A stretch of 64,000 bases of DNA, from positions 62,001 to 126,000 of the forward strand of contig NZ_LOHP01000047.1 of the NCBI RefSeq assembly GCF_001482305.1. The letters run 5' to 3'. The translations under genes and the position numbers were made by a program. This document shows positions 1-7,366 of the stretch, in pieces. Each line of letters starts with the position of its first letter. The first letter of the stretch is position 1. Below the pieces are notes generated by a model, which was not told the origin of the DNA, did not search any database, and was given only the letters and a program-made list of their open reading frames with translations. The stretch is from Leucobacter sp. G161. GTDB taxonomy: Bacteria > Actinomycetota > Actinomycetes > Actinomycetales > Microbacteriaceae.

Positions 1-585
1 GGCTGGGTTGATGAAGCCAGCGAAGGTGTAGCCGATGCCGAGCCCGGCCGCGAGATTCGATCCGGTCGGGCTGGATCCGAGCAGCCAGGTGTGTGGGACC
101 TCCGGCACCGACGGGAGCAGCGTGGTGCTCGCGAAGGGGTGCTCAGGTGGGAAGCCGCCGGTGAGCCAGGCGACGGTCTCTGCGACCTGCTGCGGGTGGT
201 CGGGCTGGGCCGGCGCCTGCCGATTCTGCTGCAGCGCAAGGTCAAGGACGGGGCCCGCGGTTGCCCGCCCCATTCCGAGGTCGACGCGCCCCGGGTACAT
301 CGCTTCGAGCTGTTTGAACATCTCGGCGACTTTGAACGGACTGTAGTGATTCATGAGGACCGCCCCGGAGCCGACACGAATGGATGTGGTCTGTGCGCCG
401 ACCGCGGCGATGAGGAGCTCCGGGTGGTGAGAAGCGCCCATCGTGCTCGCGTGGTGCTCGGCAAACCAGATCCGGTGATACCCCAAGCGCTCAACGTGCT
501 GGGCGAATGCCACCGAGTCGGCGAGCGCCTGCGTCTCGCTCGTATCGGGGGCGACAACCCCCAGGTCAACCACTGACAGCCTCAT
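1..585 (-). CDS. LLM-class flavin-dependent oxidoreductase, 3' end outside window
   Basis: The frame opens with ATG at 585 and runs off the left edge, giving 195 residues. They form the N-terminal part of a luciferase-like (LLM) TIM barrel: the first strand (SVVDLGVVAP), WFAEHHA at residues 40-46, the GSGAVLMNHYSP strand-loop and the LGMGRATAG stretch typical of group-1 bacterial luciferase-like monooxygenases. Members use FMNH2 or F420 with small organic substrates; the substrate here cannot be told. It stands alone, with 160 nt to the next gene. Family call is firm; function is open. Confidence 0.85.
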   Translation of the reverse strand, partial: MRLSVVDLGVVAPDTSETQALADSVAFAQHVERLGYHRIWFAEHHASTMGASHHPELLIAAVGAQTTSIRVGSGAVLMNHYSPFKVAEMFKQLEAMYPGRVDLGMGRATAGPVLDLALQQNRQAPAQPDHPQQVAETVAWLTGGFPPEHPFASTTLLPSVPEVPHTWLLGSSPTGSNLAAGLGIGYTFAGFINPA

Positions 586-705
586 CGTGTTCCCTCGTCG
601 CGTCGGGCGTGAGAACACTGGGCAGGTCGATTCCCAGTTTTCATCACGCACACGCGAATAACGCTACATCCGCAAACTGCAAACTGTGTGACTGTCGAGC
701 GAATA

Positions 706-723
706 CCCCATTGCGCGATGGGG
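706..723 (-). terminator. short hairpin downstream of the stress cluster
   Basis: CCCCAT and ATGGGG form a 6-bp inverted repeat around a 6-nt loop, 23 nt beyond the stop of the last gene of the minus-strand stress cluster. There is no clear U-run, so a terminator role is tentative. The rest of 586-745 shows no gene. Confidence 0.3.
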
Positions 724-745
724 AGACCTTCTGATAATTGTTCGT

Positions 746-1087
746 CTACTGGGTCCCGTTGACGTGCACGACGGTGAGATGGATCTCTGCTGCGGAAAGC
801 CCGTGCGCGGCGAGGAGCGTTTCAATCGCGAGGTGGACTCGCTCGAGCGTCTCGACGCTACTCACGGCCGCGCGCACGCCGAGCGCCGCCGTGACGCGCG
901 GGCCCTCAGGAGTGAGTTCGAGCCGCACGAGCGGATCCGCACCACGGGATCCGCGCACGAGATCCGCACCCGCGCCGACCAGCTTCGCCACGGTCGACCC
1001 GGTCCGAAAGAGCGCGGTGACGCCCGGAACCGCGCGGATCGAGCCTTCGATCTCGGTCGCGAGCTGGTGTTCAGGTGCCTCGGTCAT
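746..1087 (-). CDS. small Asp23/Gls24-related protein
   Basis: 113 residues. The order is an N-terminal amphipathic segment, a VPGVTALF turn, and a C-terminal IETLLAAHGLSAAEIHLTVVHV segment. This matches the helix-strand pattern of Asp23 domains (...GxxVxxVxVxV) but is degenerate. The start codon overlaps the stop of the upstream gene as ATGA, so the two are translationally coupled. It is the last gene of the stress cluster, after the sigma factor gene. No membrane segment or signal peptide is seen. A role as an accessory Asp23-like partner is inferred from position. Confidence 0.65.
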   Translation of the reverse strand: MTEAPEHQLATEIEGSIRAVPGVTALFRTGSTVAKLVGAGADLVRGSRGADPLVRLELTPEGPRVTAALGVRAAVSSVETLERVHLAIETLLAAHGLSAAEIHLTVVHVNGTQ

Positions 1088-1698
1088 TGTCCATTCTCTG
1101 TCTGTCTGGGTGTGTATTGAATATCCTGAATGACGACGTCTACCGCAGTGACGTTCAGTGTGGTGTGAGCTGTGAGGTGTGCTCGGATCTGAGTTCGAAC
1201 CTGCTCTGCGAGTTCAGCAATCGAAGCGCCGAACGGGACGCTCATTTCCGCGCGTACCCGGACAGGCTCCCCCACCTGCGTGACGTCGCCCTCAAGGGTG
1301 CATTTGCCGAGCAGCGCCCCGGGCACCGCTCGCTCTGCACTGCGGATGAGACCGCGCACGGCTCCCTCGGTGATGCCGGCGTCGGCGTTGGGAGCCGCCG
1401 ATGCGATGGGAATGCGTCGACCGGCTCGGGCGTCGAGCGTAATGTCGGTGAGAATGCGCTGTACCCAGAGCTCGTCTGCCTCCGGCTCCGCGGCGGTATC
1501 CGCGGCTAAGAGCTGAGGCGTCAGGCCTCTGAGCCGCTCGAGCGCGTCGAGTGCGATCTGGCAGCCGGCCGACTCGTCAATTAACGGGTCTGCCGGCAAG
1601 CGGCCCGCCTCGAGGTATTCGGAGAGCTCCTCGATGGTGTGTCCATCAAGATCTTCGGGACCTAACCCGAGGAGCCTGCGATGTTCATGTGCGTTCAC
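1084..1698 (-). CDS. Asp23/Gls24-like envelope stress protein
   Basis: 204 residues from the GTG at 1698; a GTG at 1704 is also in frame, but the GGAGG motif sits 7 nt before 1698. The first ~60 residues are acidic and contain LGLGPEDLDGHTIEELSEYL. The C-terminal half (about 115-190) has the Asp23 pattern: a GDVTQVGEPVRVRAEMSVPFG strand region, then a helix (IAELAEQVRTQIRAHL) and the strand NVTAVDVVIQDI. The start overlaps the sigma factor stop (GTGA) and the stop overlaps the next start (ATGA). The position directly after an ECF sigma gene could suit a regulator of that sigma factor, but no zinc-binding anti-sigma motif or membrane anchor is visible. Confidence 0.65.
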   Translation of the reverse strand: MNAHEHRRLLGLGPEDLDGHTIEELSEYLEAGRLPADPLIDESAGCQIALDALERLRGLTPQLLAADTAAEPEADELWVQRILTDITLDARAGRRIPIASAAPNADAGITEGAVRGLIRSAERAVPGALLGKCTLEGDVTQVGEPVRVRAEMSVPFGASIAELAEQVRTQIRAHLTAHTTLNVTAVDVVIQDIQYTPRQTENGQ

Positions 1699-2261
1699 CG
1701 CCACTCCTCCATTCGAACAATAATGTCTTTGCGTGCGCGTGCGAGCTGCCCGCGCACGGTGGAAACGGAAATGCCGAGTTCCTCAGCAATCTCCTCGTAG
1801 CTATACTCTCCGATCTCCCGCAGCACCCAGCACTGGCGCTGGCCCACGGGTAACTCTTTGAGCGCTTCTCCCAGTGCTGCAACTCCCGCGCTGGCTTCGG
1901 CCTGGCGCGGAGGATCGGTGCGGTCTGGGGCTGAGACGTCGAGCTCTTCGACGTCAGCGTGTGGCCGCGTCGCGCGGATGCGATCGATCGCTTTGCGGCT
2001 GGTGATCCGCATCAGCCAGCTCTTCACCCGGTCAGGCTCTTCAAGCGTTGCTAGTTGCTCCCAGGCGGTAATAAAGGCGTCTTGGACGACATCATCGAGC
2101 TCCGCTGTCCCAGGAAGAATTCGGCGAGCGTAGGCACGCATCATGGGCGTGTACCTGCGCACCAGCACCGCGAAGGCCGCGGTGTCTCCGTCTGTGGCTC
2201 GACCCACAAGAATCCGGTCATCTGCAGATTCGAGGGTGTTTCTACCGTGGTCGTCATTCAT
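1695..2261 (-). CDS. ECF-type RNA polymerase sigma factor
   Basis: 188 residues. Region 2 is at about 20-95: the LVRRYTPMMRAYARRIL helix, DDVVQDAFITAW in 2.2, and VKSWLMRITSRKAIDRIR in 2.3-2.4. Region 4 is at about 128-185: LPVGQRQCWVLREIGEYSYEE and the recognition helix ISVSTVRGQLARAR. Length fits an ECF sigma factor. It lies inside the cluster of Asp23, AmaP, GlsB and CsbD genes and is coupled to two Asp23-like genes downstream, so it most likely transcribes this cluster in response to envelope or pH stress. That target is inference. Confidence 0.93.
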   Translation of the reverse strand: MNDDHGRNTLESADDRILVGRATDGDTAAFAVLVRRYTPMMRAYARRILPGTAELDDVVQDAFITAWEQLATLEEPDRVKSWLMRITSRKAIDRIRATRPHADVEELDVSAPDRTDPPRQAEASAGVAALGEALKELPVGQRQCWVLREIGEYSYEEIAEELGISVSTVRGQLARARKDIIVRMEEWR

Positions 2262-2380
2262 CCGTCGCTCCCTTGCTCGAAGGGTCCCTCCGGTTGGAGG
2301 GGCTGGGGACAGCTGCGATGCCGCCCCCAGCCTTCATCCTCGTTCCGCAGGCCACAACCCGCGAGCCTTTTCACCAGTCG

Positions 2381-2647
2381 TTAGTTCTCTGTTTTCCGGC
2401 CGGTAACCATTCCATAGATGAGCAGCACGATGATCGAGCCGCCAATCGCGAGCGCCCACGTGGAGAGGTTGAAGAACCCCTGCAGGCTGACGTTGAAGAT
2501 CAGCCCGCCGAGCCATCCGCCGAGCATCGCGCCGATGACGCCGAGCAACAGTGTGACGAACCAGGATCCGCCGTGCTTCCCGGGGAGGATGAGTTTTGCG
2601 ATGGCCCCGGCGATGAGTCCGAGGAGGAGAAAGCTGAAAAATCCCAT
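2381..2647 (-). CDS. GlsB/YeaQ/YmgE family stress membrane protein
   Basis: 88 residues with three hydrophobic segments (about 1-20, 28-50 and 58-80). The Gly-rich small-residue pattern (GLIAGAIAKLILPGKHGG, then GAMLGGWLGG) is that of the transglycosylase-associated GlsB/YeaQ family. These proteins are induced in stationary phase and general stress; their biochemical role is unknown. The gene stands between csbD and the ECF sigma gene, and a strong hairpin separates it from csbD, so it may have its own promoter. Confidence 0.9.
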   Translation of the reverse strand: MGFFSFLLLGLIAGAIAKLILPGKHGGSWFVTLLLGVIGAMLGGWLGGLIFNVSLQGFFNLSTWALAIGGSIIVLLIYGMVTGRKTEN

Positions 2648-2683
2648 TGGTATGTCTTTCTGTCGATGATGTGTGTCGGGAGG

Positions 2684-2709
2684 GTGGGGCGGAGATCGCT
2701 CCGCCCCAC
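2684..2709 (-). terminator. hairpin between csbD and glsB-like gene
   Basis: GTGGGGCGGAG and CTCCGCCCCAC form a perfect 11-bp stem with an ATCG loop, 9 nt after the csbD stop and 36 nt before the glsB-like start. GC-rich hairpins without a long U-run are usual terminators or attenuators in actinobacteria. It would divide the stress cluster into two transcription units. Confidence 0.65.
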
Positions 2710-2718
2710 GTGCCCCGG

Positions 2719-2892
2719 CTACTTCTTAAAGGCGTCCTTGACGTCTTCGACGGCGCCCTTGGCCTCGCCCTTGACCTTGTCGGCCTTGCCCTCGGCAACG
2801 AGCTTGTCGTTGTCGGTCAGCTTGCCGACGGTCTCCTTCACCTGTCCGGAGACTTTGTCGGCTGCGGCCTTGATCTTGTCTTCTGCGCTCAT
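2719..2892 (-). CDS. csbD: CsbD family protein
   Basis: 57 residues from the ATG at 2892; a longer frame upstream has no matching start signal, and AAGGGGAAG lies upstream of this one. The sequence is Lys/Glu/Ala-rich with the CsbD repeats: KAAADKVSGQVKETVGKLT, DNDKLVAEGKADKVKGEAKG and VEDVKDAFKK. CsbD proteins are sigma-B or general-stress-induced small hydrophilic proteins with little tertiary structure. The setting in a stress cluster agrees. Confidence 0.93.
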   Translation of the reverse strand: MSAEDKIKAAADKVSGQVKETVGKLTDNDKLVAEGKADKVKGEAKGAVEDVKDAFKK

Positions 2893-2956
2893 GTGCTTCC
2901 CCTTTGTTTGGTCCCCGAGGTTCGGGAACTGAGTTGTGTGTAGCGTGTGTCGAAGG

Positions 2957-3172
2957 CTAGTTGCTGAGTAGCTGCTTCCGGGCCTTCTTAACGGAACGTT
3001 GAGCATTCTTGGCCCGCTTCCGCCTGGCCTTCTTCGCTTCCGGGCTCGTCCACAGACGCTCAATCTGGTGGCGAAGGTCCTCGTAGTTTTTCCCGCGAGA
3101 CTTCGCCGATTCAACGCCTACCCAGTAGGTTGCGGTCGCAATGATCGCAACGATGAACAGGTTCTTCCACAT
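2957..3172 (-). CDS. small membrane-anchored basic protein
   Basis: 71 residues from the ATG at 3172, below AGGGGGGAAG. One N-terminal hydrophobic segment (FIVAIIATATYWVGV, about 6-20) is followed by a strongly basic, helix-prone tail (KKARRKRAKNAQRSVKKARKQ). It sits between the AmaP-like gene and csbD on the same strand. I do not recognise a named family. A small anchored protein contacting nucleic acid or acidic envelope polymers would fit, but that is a guess. Confidence 0.75.
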   Translation of the reverse strand: MWKNLFIVAIIATATYWVGVESAKSRGKNYEDLRHQIERLWTSPEAKKARRKRAKNAQRSVKKARKQLLSN

Positions 3173-3210
3173 CGTGCTTCCCCCCTTTCCGTCAGTCGTG
3201 TCCGAATGAA

Positions 3211-3828
3211 CTACTGCACCCGCGACTTGTCGGCGGCAAGTCTCGACCGAACACCCGAGCGAATCGAGACGAAGGCCGGGCTTTCGCGGCCGGTCAACAG
3301 CGCGAGATTGTCGATGAGCGTAGTGACGAGCGTGGCGACCTCGACAGGCGAAGTGTTCTGCCGCGGGGTCACGCTCACGTGCAGCACGTCCTCGCCCTGC
3401 ACCCGACCCGCGCTCACGCGCGAGGCGAGAATCTCGTCGTGCCTGGCAAGTGAGTCGGTGAGCGCATCCGCTGCAAAGCTGTGGCTGATGGTCACGGCGC
3501 CCACAGTCCCGCCTTCCGCCTCGGCACGCGTGACGGTGGTGCTTCGACCACCGCCGAGCCGTGCGATGATCACGACCGCGATCACCACGAGTGCGAGCAG
3601 CACCGCGAGCGCTGCAACGGCGAGCCAGCTCACCGTCGTCGACTCGTGCAGGCGGGTGCTCGTTTCGGTGTCTCGGAGCCAGGCCTGCGCATTCGTCATC
3701 CCCGTCTGCCAGAGATCTGCGGCAGACGGCCAGACGATTGCGGCAAACACGGCCCCTCCGGCTGCGAGCAACACGGCTCCGACGACGAACAGCACCGCGC
3801 GGTTCACTCCACGATTGGTGGCATTCAC
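3211..3828 (-). CDS. amaP: AmaP-like alkaline shock membrane anchor protein
   Basis: 205 residues. Two membrane helices (about 11-33 and 67-90) enclose an ~34-residue loop, and a ~110-residue soluble C-terminal domain ends in an Asp23-like segment (TSPVEVATLVTTLIDNLALL). This is the layout of AmaP, which tethers Asp23 to the membrane in Firmicutes and has counterparts in actinobacterial Asp23 operons. ATGA overlap with the DUF6286 gene upstream indicates coupling. It probably provides the membrane dock for the Asp23 proteins encoded at 4980-5495 and 4410-4795. Confidence 0.8.
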   Translation of the reverse strand: MNATNRGVNRAVLFVVGAVLLAAGGAVFAAIVWPSAADLWQTGMTNAQAWLRDTETSTRLHESTTVSWLAVAALAVLLALVVIAVVIIARLGGGRSTTVTRAEAEGGTVGAVTISHSFAADALTDSLARHDEILASRVSAGRVQGEDVLHVSVTPRQNTSPVEVATLVTTLIDNLALLTGRESPAFVSIRSGVRSRLAADKSRVQ

Positions 3829-4409
3829 CTCGCACCTCCCTGCTCGGCCGTGCGCTGGATCCGAGCACGTACCCGGACCGCGGGACGGAGCCCGTAGCCC
3901 GCGAGTTCCGCCTCGGCGATGGCGCGAACCTGGGCACTGTCGATCTCTTGACCGGGCTCAGGGCGCACCGTCACATCCGCGCTGCGGTGTCCGATCCCAA
4001 CGGTCGCACCGTCCTTCGACAGGTCAAGCTCTCGCCTGACCCGCTCGGCGACCGCAGAGGCGATCACGCCGTTATCGACGACGACCGCGTGATCCGCATC
4101 ACCCAGCTGGTGCTTGGAGCGCAGCCCGGGTGCAATCGCGAGCGCGATGAGGATCAACCCGATCACCGCGACGATCGCGGCGCCCGCGCCGATCCCTGCC
4201 GCTGACTCGTTCGTCGGCAGGTCGACGAGCCATGCGAACGCGTCACCGGGGGCGACGAGTAGCGGCTGTGCTCCCAAGAGCTGCAGCACGATCTCGATAA
4301 AGGCGTACACCGCAACGGCCGCCGCCAGCACGAGCACGATGACGGCCAGAGCGGTGCGCGGCGAGTGCATTTCCCTGCGCACAACTCGTGTGAGTACTGC
4401 GTTGGTCAT
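3825..4409 (-). CDS. DUF6286 family membrane protein
   Basis: 194 residues. Two membrane helices (about 19-45 and 72-96) are followed by a soluble domain with the pattern VDNGVIASAVAERVRRELDLS and later AIAEAELAGYGLRPAVRVRARIQ. This is the DUF6286 layout found in actinobacterial asp23 operons. It directly follows the split Asp23-like gene (the next base after that stop is its first base) and overlaps amaP by ATGA. The function is unknown; a membrane partner of Asp23 assemblies is likely from context. Confidence 0.8.
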   Translation of the reverse strand: MTNAVLTRVVRREMHSPRTALAVIVLVLAAAVAVYAFIEIVLQLLGAQPLLVAPGDAFAWLVDLPTNESAAGIGAGAAIVAVIGLILIALAIAPGLRSKHQLGDADHAVVVDNGVIASAVAERVRRELDLSKDGATVGIGHRSADVTVRPEPGQEIDSAQVRAIAEAELAGYGLRPAVRVRARIQRTAEQGGAR

Positions 4410-4649
4410 CTATCTCACCCGCTTTCGCTCCGGAATGATCGCGCCGGTCACGGTGACCGACACGCGTCGAATGTCGCGCCCGGTCAGCCGGGCCAGCTCG
4501 TGCGCGAGGGCGACCTGCATCGTTCGCACGCGCTCGAGGATCGGCGTCTCGGCACGAATCGCCTCGCTCTGTTCCAGCCCGGGGATCGGCAGCTTGGTCG
4601 CGATGCGGACGTTGAGACCGCCACCCCACTCGGCGATGTCGACGTTCAC
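4410..4649 (-). CDS. Asp23-like protein, C-terminal part of a split gene
   Basis: 79 residues from GTG at 4649, with GAGG 6 nt upstream. It holds the second strand and the C-terminal helix-strand of an Asp23 domain: VNVDIAEWGGGLNVRIATKLPIP, then VRTMQVALAHELARLTGRDIRRVSVTVTG, which can be laid on the intact Asp23 protein at 4980-5495. The missing N-terminal part is encoded one frame away at 4646-4795. Together 4410-4795 is 386 nt, one base short of 129 codons. Either a one-base deletion, a -1 ribosomal shift, or genuine coupled expression of two half-proteins explains this. Confidence 0.7.
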   Translation of the reverse strand: MNVDIAEWGGGLNVRIATKLPIPGLEQSEAIRAETPILERVRTMQVALAHELARLTGRDIRRVSVTVTGAIIPERKRVR

Positions 4650-4795
4650 GTCACCTCGCGGGCCCCCGCCAGGTCAGCGGAGGCCTCCCTGACTGCTTTC
4701 TCGAGCGCTTTCGGGCGGACGCGCACGGCGCCCCGTACCGCGGGCGTGGGGTCGACCGTCGCGTGGCTGGGTGCTCCAACGGTCGCGGCACTCAT
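4646..4795 (-). CDS. Asp23-like protein, N-terminal part of a split gene
   Basis: 49 residues. The start overlaps the DUF2273 stop by ATGA; the stop TGA overlaps the GTG start of 4410-4649. The sequence has a disordered start and then an amphipathic helix (RPKALEKAVREASADLAG) ending in AREVT. In intact Asp23 proteins this helix is followed at once by a strand such as the VNVDIAEW encoded in the next frame. A -1 shift at the ACG TGA stop would give AREVT-VNVD without a gap. Alone this product would lack the domain core. Confidence 0.6.
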   Translation of the reverse strand: MSAATVGAPSHATVDPTPAVRGAVRVRPKALEKAVREASADLAGAREVT

Positions 4796-4983
4796 GACGA
4801 GGTTCGCCTGCCGGTGAAGACCCCCGCGAGTGCACGCACGTCGAGCTCACCGGACAGCATGCGCCCGACGATCGCGCCGATCCCCATGAGGAGTGCGACG
4901 AGCAGGAAGCCCCAGAAACCGAAGATGAGCCCGGCGAAGGCCAGCACTGCGCCGGCCAGCGCCCCGGTCACTGTGGCGCTCAT
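4792..4983 (-). CDS. DUF2273-like small membrane protein
   Basis: 63 residues. Two hydrophobic helices are seen (GALAGAVLAFAGLIFGFWG and FLLVALLMGIGAIVGRML), followed by a short polar tail with LDVRALAG. This is the DUF2273/small integral membrane protein type that regularly accompanies asp23 and amaP. It overlaps the genes on both sides by ATGA, so it is in the same operon. It is thought to help place Asp23 at the membrane; the mechanism is not established. Confidence 0.8.
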   Translation of the reverse strand: MSATVTGALAGAVLAFAGLIFGFWGFLLVALLMGIGAIVGRMLSGELDVRALAGVFTGRRTSS

Positions 4984-5495
4984 GAGACGCGCGACTCGGC
5001 GTCGTCGTCGGAATCGTCGCTCGGCAGGTGCACGTCGTTCACATCGACGTTGACCTCGACAACCTCGAGCCCGACCATGCGGCTGATGGCACCTGCGACC
5101 GCGCTGCGCACGTTCTCGGCGACATCCTGAATGGGTGCGGGGTAGTCCACGACGATGGTGATGTCGGCCGCGGCCTGGGTCTCCCCGACCTCAACCTTCA
5201 CGCCCTGCGTGAGGTCGGTCGCGTTGACTGCGTCGCGCAGCGCGCCGAGCGCACGTGCGCCGCCGCCGCCGAGGGCGTAGACACCGGAGACCTCGCGGGC
5301 TGCGATGCCGGCGATCTTCGCGACAACGCCCTCGGCGACCGTGGTGCGGCCAGCCGATGCCGAATCGTCAGTCGATGTGGATGCAGACCTCACGCGATCT
5401 ACGCGCGATGAGGGCGCGGTGGCCTGTGCCACGCGTTGCGCTGGCGAGCCAGTCTCAGCAGCTGCAGCAGTTGTGTTCTTCTCTTCGGTAGCCAT
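4980..5495 (-). CDS. Asp23/Gls24 family envelope stress response protein
   Basis: 171 residues from the ATG at 5495, chosen because GGAGGT lies 8 nt upstream; a longer frame to 5522 has no such signal. Residues 1-45 are low-complexity and disordered. The Asp23 domain follows: TTVAEGVVAKIAGIAAREVSGVYAL, VKVEVGETQAAADITIVVDYPAPI and VAENVRSAVAGAISRMVGLEVVEVNVDVNDVH, with an acidic tail. Asp23 forms a membrane-tethered layer with AmaP and protects the envelope under alkaline and related stress. It is the first gene of the operon running to the AmaP gene and beyond. Confidence 0.92.
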   Translation of the reverse strand: MATEEKNTTAAAAETGSPAQRVAQATAPSSRVDRVRSASTSTDDSASAGRTTVAEGVVAKIAGIAAREVSGVYALGGGGARALGALRDAVNATDLTQGVKVEVGETQAAADITIVVDYPAPIQDVAENVRSAVAGAISRMVGLEVVEVNVDVNDVHLPSDDSDDDAESRVS

Positions 5496-5517
5496 CAGAA
5501 GTACCTCCACTTGTGGT

Positions 5518-5540
5518 GGCACGGCCAGTACGGCCGTGCC
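5518..5540 (-). promoter_or_regulatory. hairpin in the asp23 leader
   Basis: GGCACGGCC and GGCCGTGCC form a perfect 9-bp stem with a 5-nt loop, ending 9 nt before the GGAGGT of the first asp23 gene. With no U-run it may act as an mRNA stabiliser, attenuator or operator, or mark the end of the rluA-like transcript. A GGAAC motif on the minus strand (5579-5583), followed after 15 nt by CGACGTTC, resembles an ECF promoter and lies upstream; this is a weak match. Confidence 0.5.
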
Positions 5541-5721
5541 GTCGTAACGAGCGAAGAACGTCGCTCTATAAGTGGGTCGTTCCCAGCTCCAGATTCGTCA
5601 CAAACTCTTTGCCAAAGCCTGGGAGACACCTGAGTTTCACGCTTGTGTAGTCGGTCCGAGAACCCTGTGAAACCTGAGTGAACTGCGCACGTGGCACATT
5701 GCCTTGATCCGTGGGCAGTCC

Positions 5722-6678
5722 CTAGGCCTCCGAAGCGAGCGGTATCTGCAGCTCGCTCGTGAAGTACCGCTCGCTCGAGTCGACCGGGTCAACGAACCGA
5801 AGTTCGCTGGCCAAGAGCTGAAGCGGAGTACTGAAATCATCGATCGCGACATCCTGATTCACGGGATACAGCGGATCACCCTCGATGGGGATGCCCAGAC
5901 CACTCAGGTGGATCCGCAGCTGATGCGTCTTCCCTGTTCTCGGCGTGAGTCGGTAGACCCCGCGCGGCTCGCGGTCACCAAAGTGTGCCTGCTCGGCAGC
6001 GCTGAGCTCGCGCTCGAACTCGACGAGCGACTCCGAATTCGGTGCAGCGTCGGCAATGACCTCGGCCTGCATGATGCCCCGCTGCTTGAAGATATGGTTC
6101 CGCACCGTCATCGGCAGCTCAAGCCCGTCGCGGATCGGCGCGACCGCGCGATACGTCTTCGTCACCTCGCCGTCCTGGAACAGGGACTGGTAGGCACCCC
6201 GCCAGCGGCGTTCGGTCGACAGCAGCAGCAGGCCAGAGGTCACCCGGTCAAGCCGGTGCATCGGGGTGAGTTCGGGCAGGCCAAGCTCGTGCCGCATCCG
6301 CACGACGACACTCTCGCGGACGTGCATGCCACGCGGAATGGTTGACAGGAACGCCGGCTTGTCGACGACAACAATGCGGTCATCGCGGAACAGCACCCGA
6401 ACGCGACCCGGCACCGGCGCCTCCTCGGGGAGGTCACGGTAGAACCAGACGAACACGTTCGGGCGGAACGGATCCGCCGCGAGCACGGGCGCCCCCGACT
6501 CCGTGACGAAGCGGCCCTCGGCAATGAATGCATCAACGTCGACGTGCTTCCCGACGCGGTGGTGCAGCCAGTCACGCATGAGCGGCCAGTCGATGCGCGG
6601 CTCGCCCTCTCGCGCCGCCGAACTCAGCCATGCGGCATCGAGGCCGAGGCGCTGGGGCAACGGAGAACGCGGAGGCAT
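5722..6678 (-). CDS. RluA-family pseudouridine synthase
   Basis: 318 residues. After an ~85-residue N-terminal extension, VRVLFRDDRIVVVDKPAFLST opens the catalytic domain. HRLDRVTSGLLLLS holds the catalytic Asp of the RluA/RsuA class, and LTPRTGKTHQLRIHLSGLG is the second signature, with GDPLYP near the end. The enzyme isomerises uridine to pseudouridine in rRNA or tRNA. The N-terminal region differs from the S4 domain of RluC/D, as is common in actinobacterial members. It is transcribed alone, ahead of the asp23 operon. Confidence 0.92.
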   Translation of the reverse strand: MPPRSPLPQRLGLDAAWLSSAAREGEPRIDWPLMRDWLHHRVGKHVDVDAFIAEGRFVTESGAPVLAADPFRPNVFVWFYRDLPEEAPVPGRVRVLFRDDRIVVVDKPAFLSTIPRGMHVRESVVVRMRHELGLPELTPMHRLDRVTSGLLLLSTERRWRGAYQSLFQDGEVTKTYRAVAPIRDGLELPMTVRNHIFKQRGIMQAEVIADAAPNSESLVEFERELSAAEQAHFGDREPRGVYRLTPRTGKTHQLRIHLSGLGIPIEGDPLYPVNQDVAIDDFSTPLQLLASELRFVDPVDSSERYFTSELQIPLASEA

Positions 6679-6723
6679 CAGATCATTCTACCGACCGCGT
6701 ATCCCCCGCTTCCCAAGCGTCAG

Positions 6724-7242
6724 CTACGAGCAGTTGCCGCAGACACCAGACAGCGCCATGAGCATGAAGCAGTTCGGGCACACCGGCTGCACGCGCTCCT
6801 GCACGACGGGCCTCTTCACCTTCGGTTCGGCCTTCGGCTTCGCGACACGCTTCCCGCGGACAGGCTTCACGGGGCCACGCTCGGCTGCAAGTTCCTCCGC
6901 CTCGATAATCGGCCCGCGCCCGCCAACCGGGTGGTCCACTGCCCAGGTGCCGGGCTTGCGCTTACTCTCCCAGCGCTCCGCCTCGGTGCCGACGACCGCG
7001 ATGATCTCTTCCTCCGTCTGGAAACCGACGGTGTATCCCTTGCGCACACAGATGTCTGGGGCCTCGTCCGACCGCACGACAGTGATACCGCCGTCTGCAC
7101 GCAGGAGCCGCTCAATCGGCATCCGGTTGAGCAGTGTGCGCAGGAACACCCGGTTCTCGACCGGCGCGCGACGGTGCACGAGGGCCTCATCCAGCGATCC
7201 GTATCGGTTCAGCGGAGAATCGTTCGATGCCAACAGATCCAT
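6724..7242 (-). CDS. protein with C-terminal CxxC zinc-ribbon-like motif
   Basis: 172 residues from ATG at 7242, which has GGGAGG upstream; the frame stays open further but would run into the esterase gene. The body shows a basic mid-section (KPVRGKRVAKPKAEPKVK). The C-terminus carries CPNC and CGNC separated by ten residues, a four-Cys set suited to one zinc ion. The first 100 residues (RVFLRTLLNRMPIERLL, DICVRKGYTVGF) resemble no family I can name. It follows the esterase gene on the same strand. Confidence 0.7.
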   Translation of the reverse strand: MDLLASNDSPLNRYGSLDEALVHRRAPVENRVFLRTLLNRMPIERLLRADGGITVVRSDEAPDICVRKGYTVGFQTEEEIIAVVGTEAERWESKRKPGTWAVDHPVGGRGPIIEAEELAAERGPVKPVRGKRVAKPKAEPKVKRPVVQERVQPVCPNCFMLMALSGVCGNCS

Positions 7243-7366
7243 AGTGTGTGCCCTCCCAGGTGTGTGCGGGCCCAAAACGTGCCACCCACCAGTATCCCGT
7301 ACTTGGGCGCGCAGGGTTCCCCACGCCAGCCCCGCCACCGAATGCGCGAAGCCGCCGGGAGCGTCA

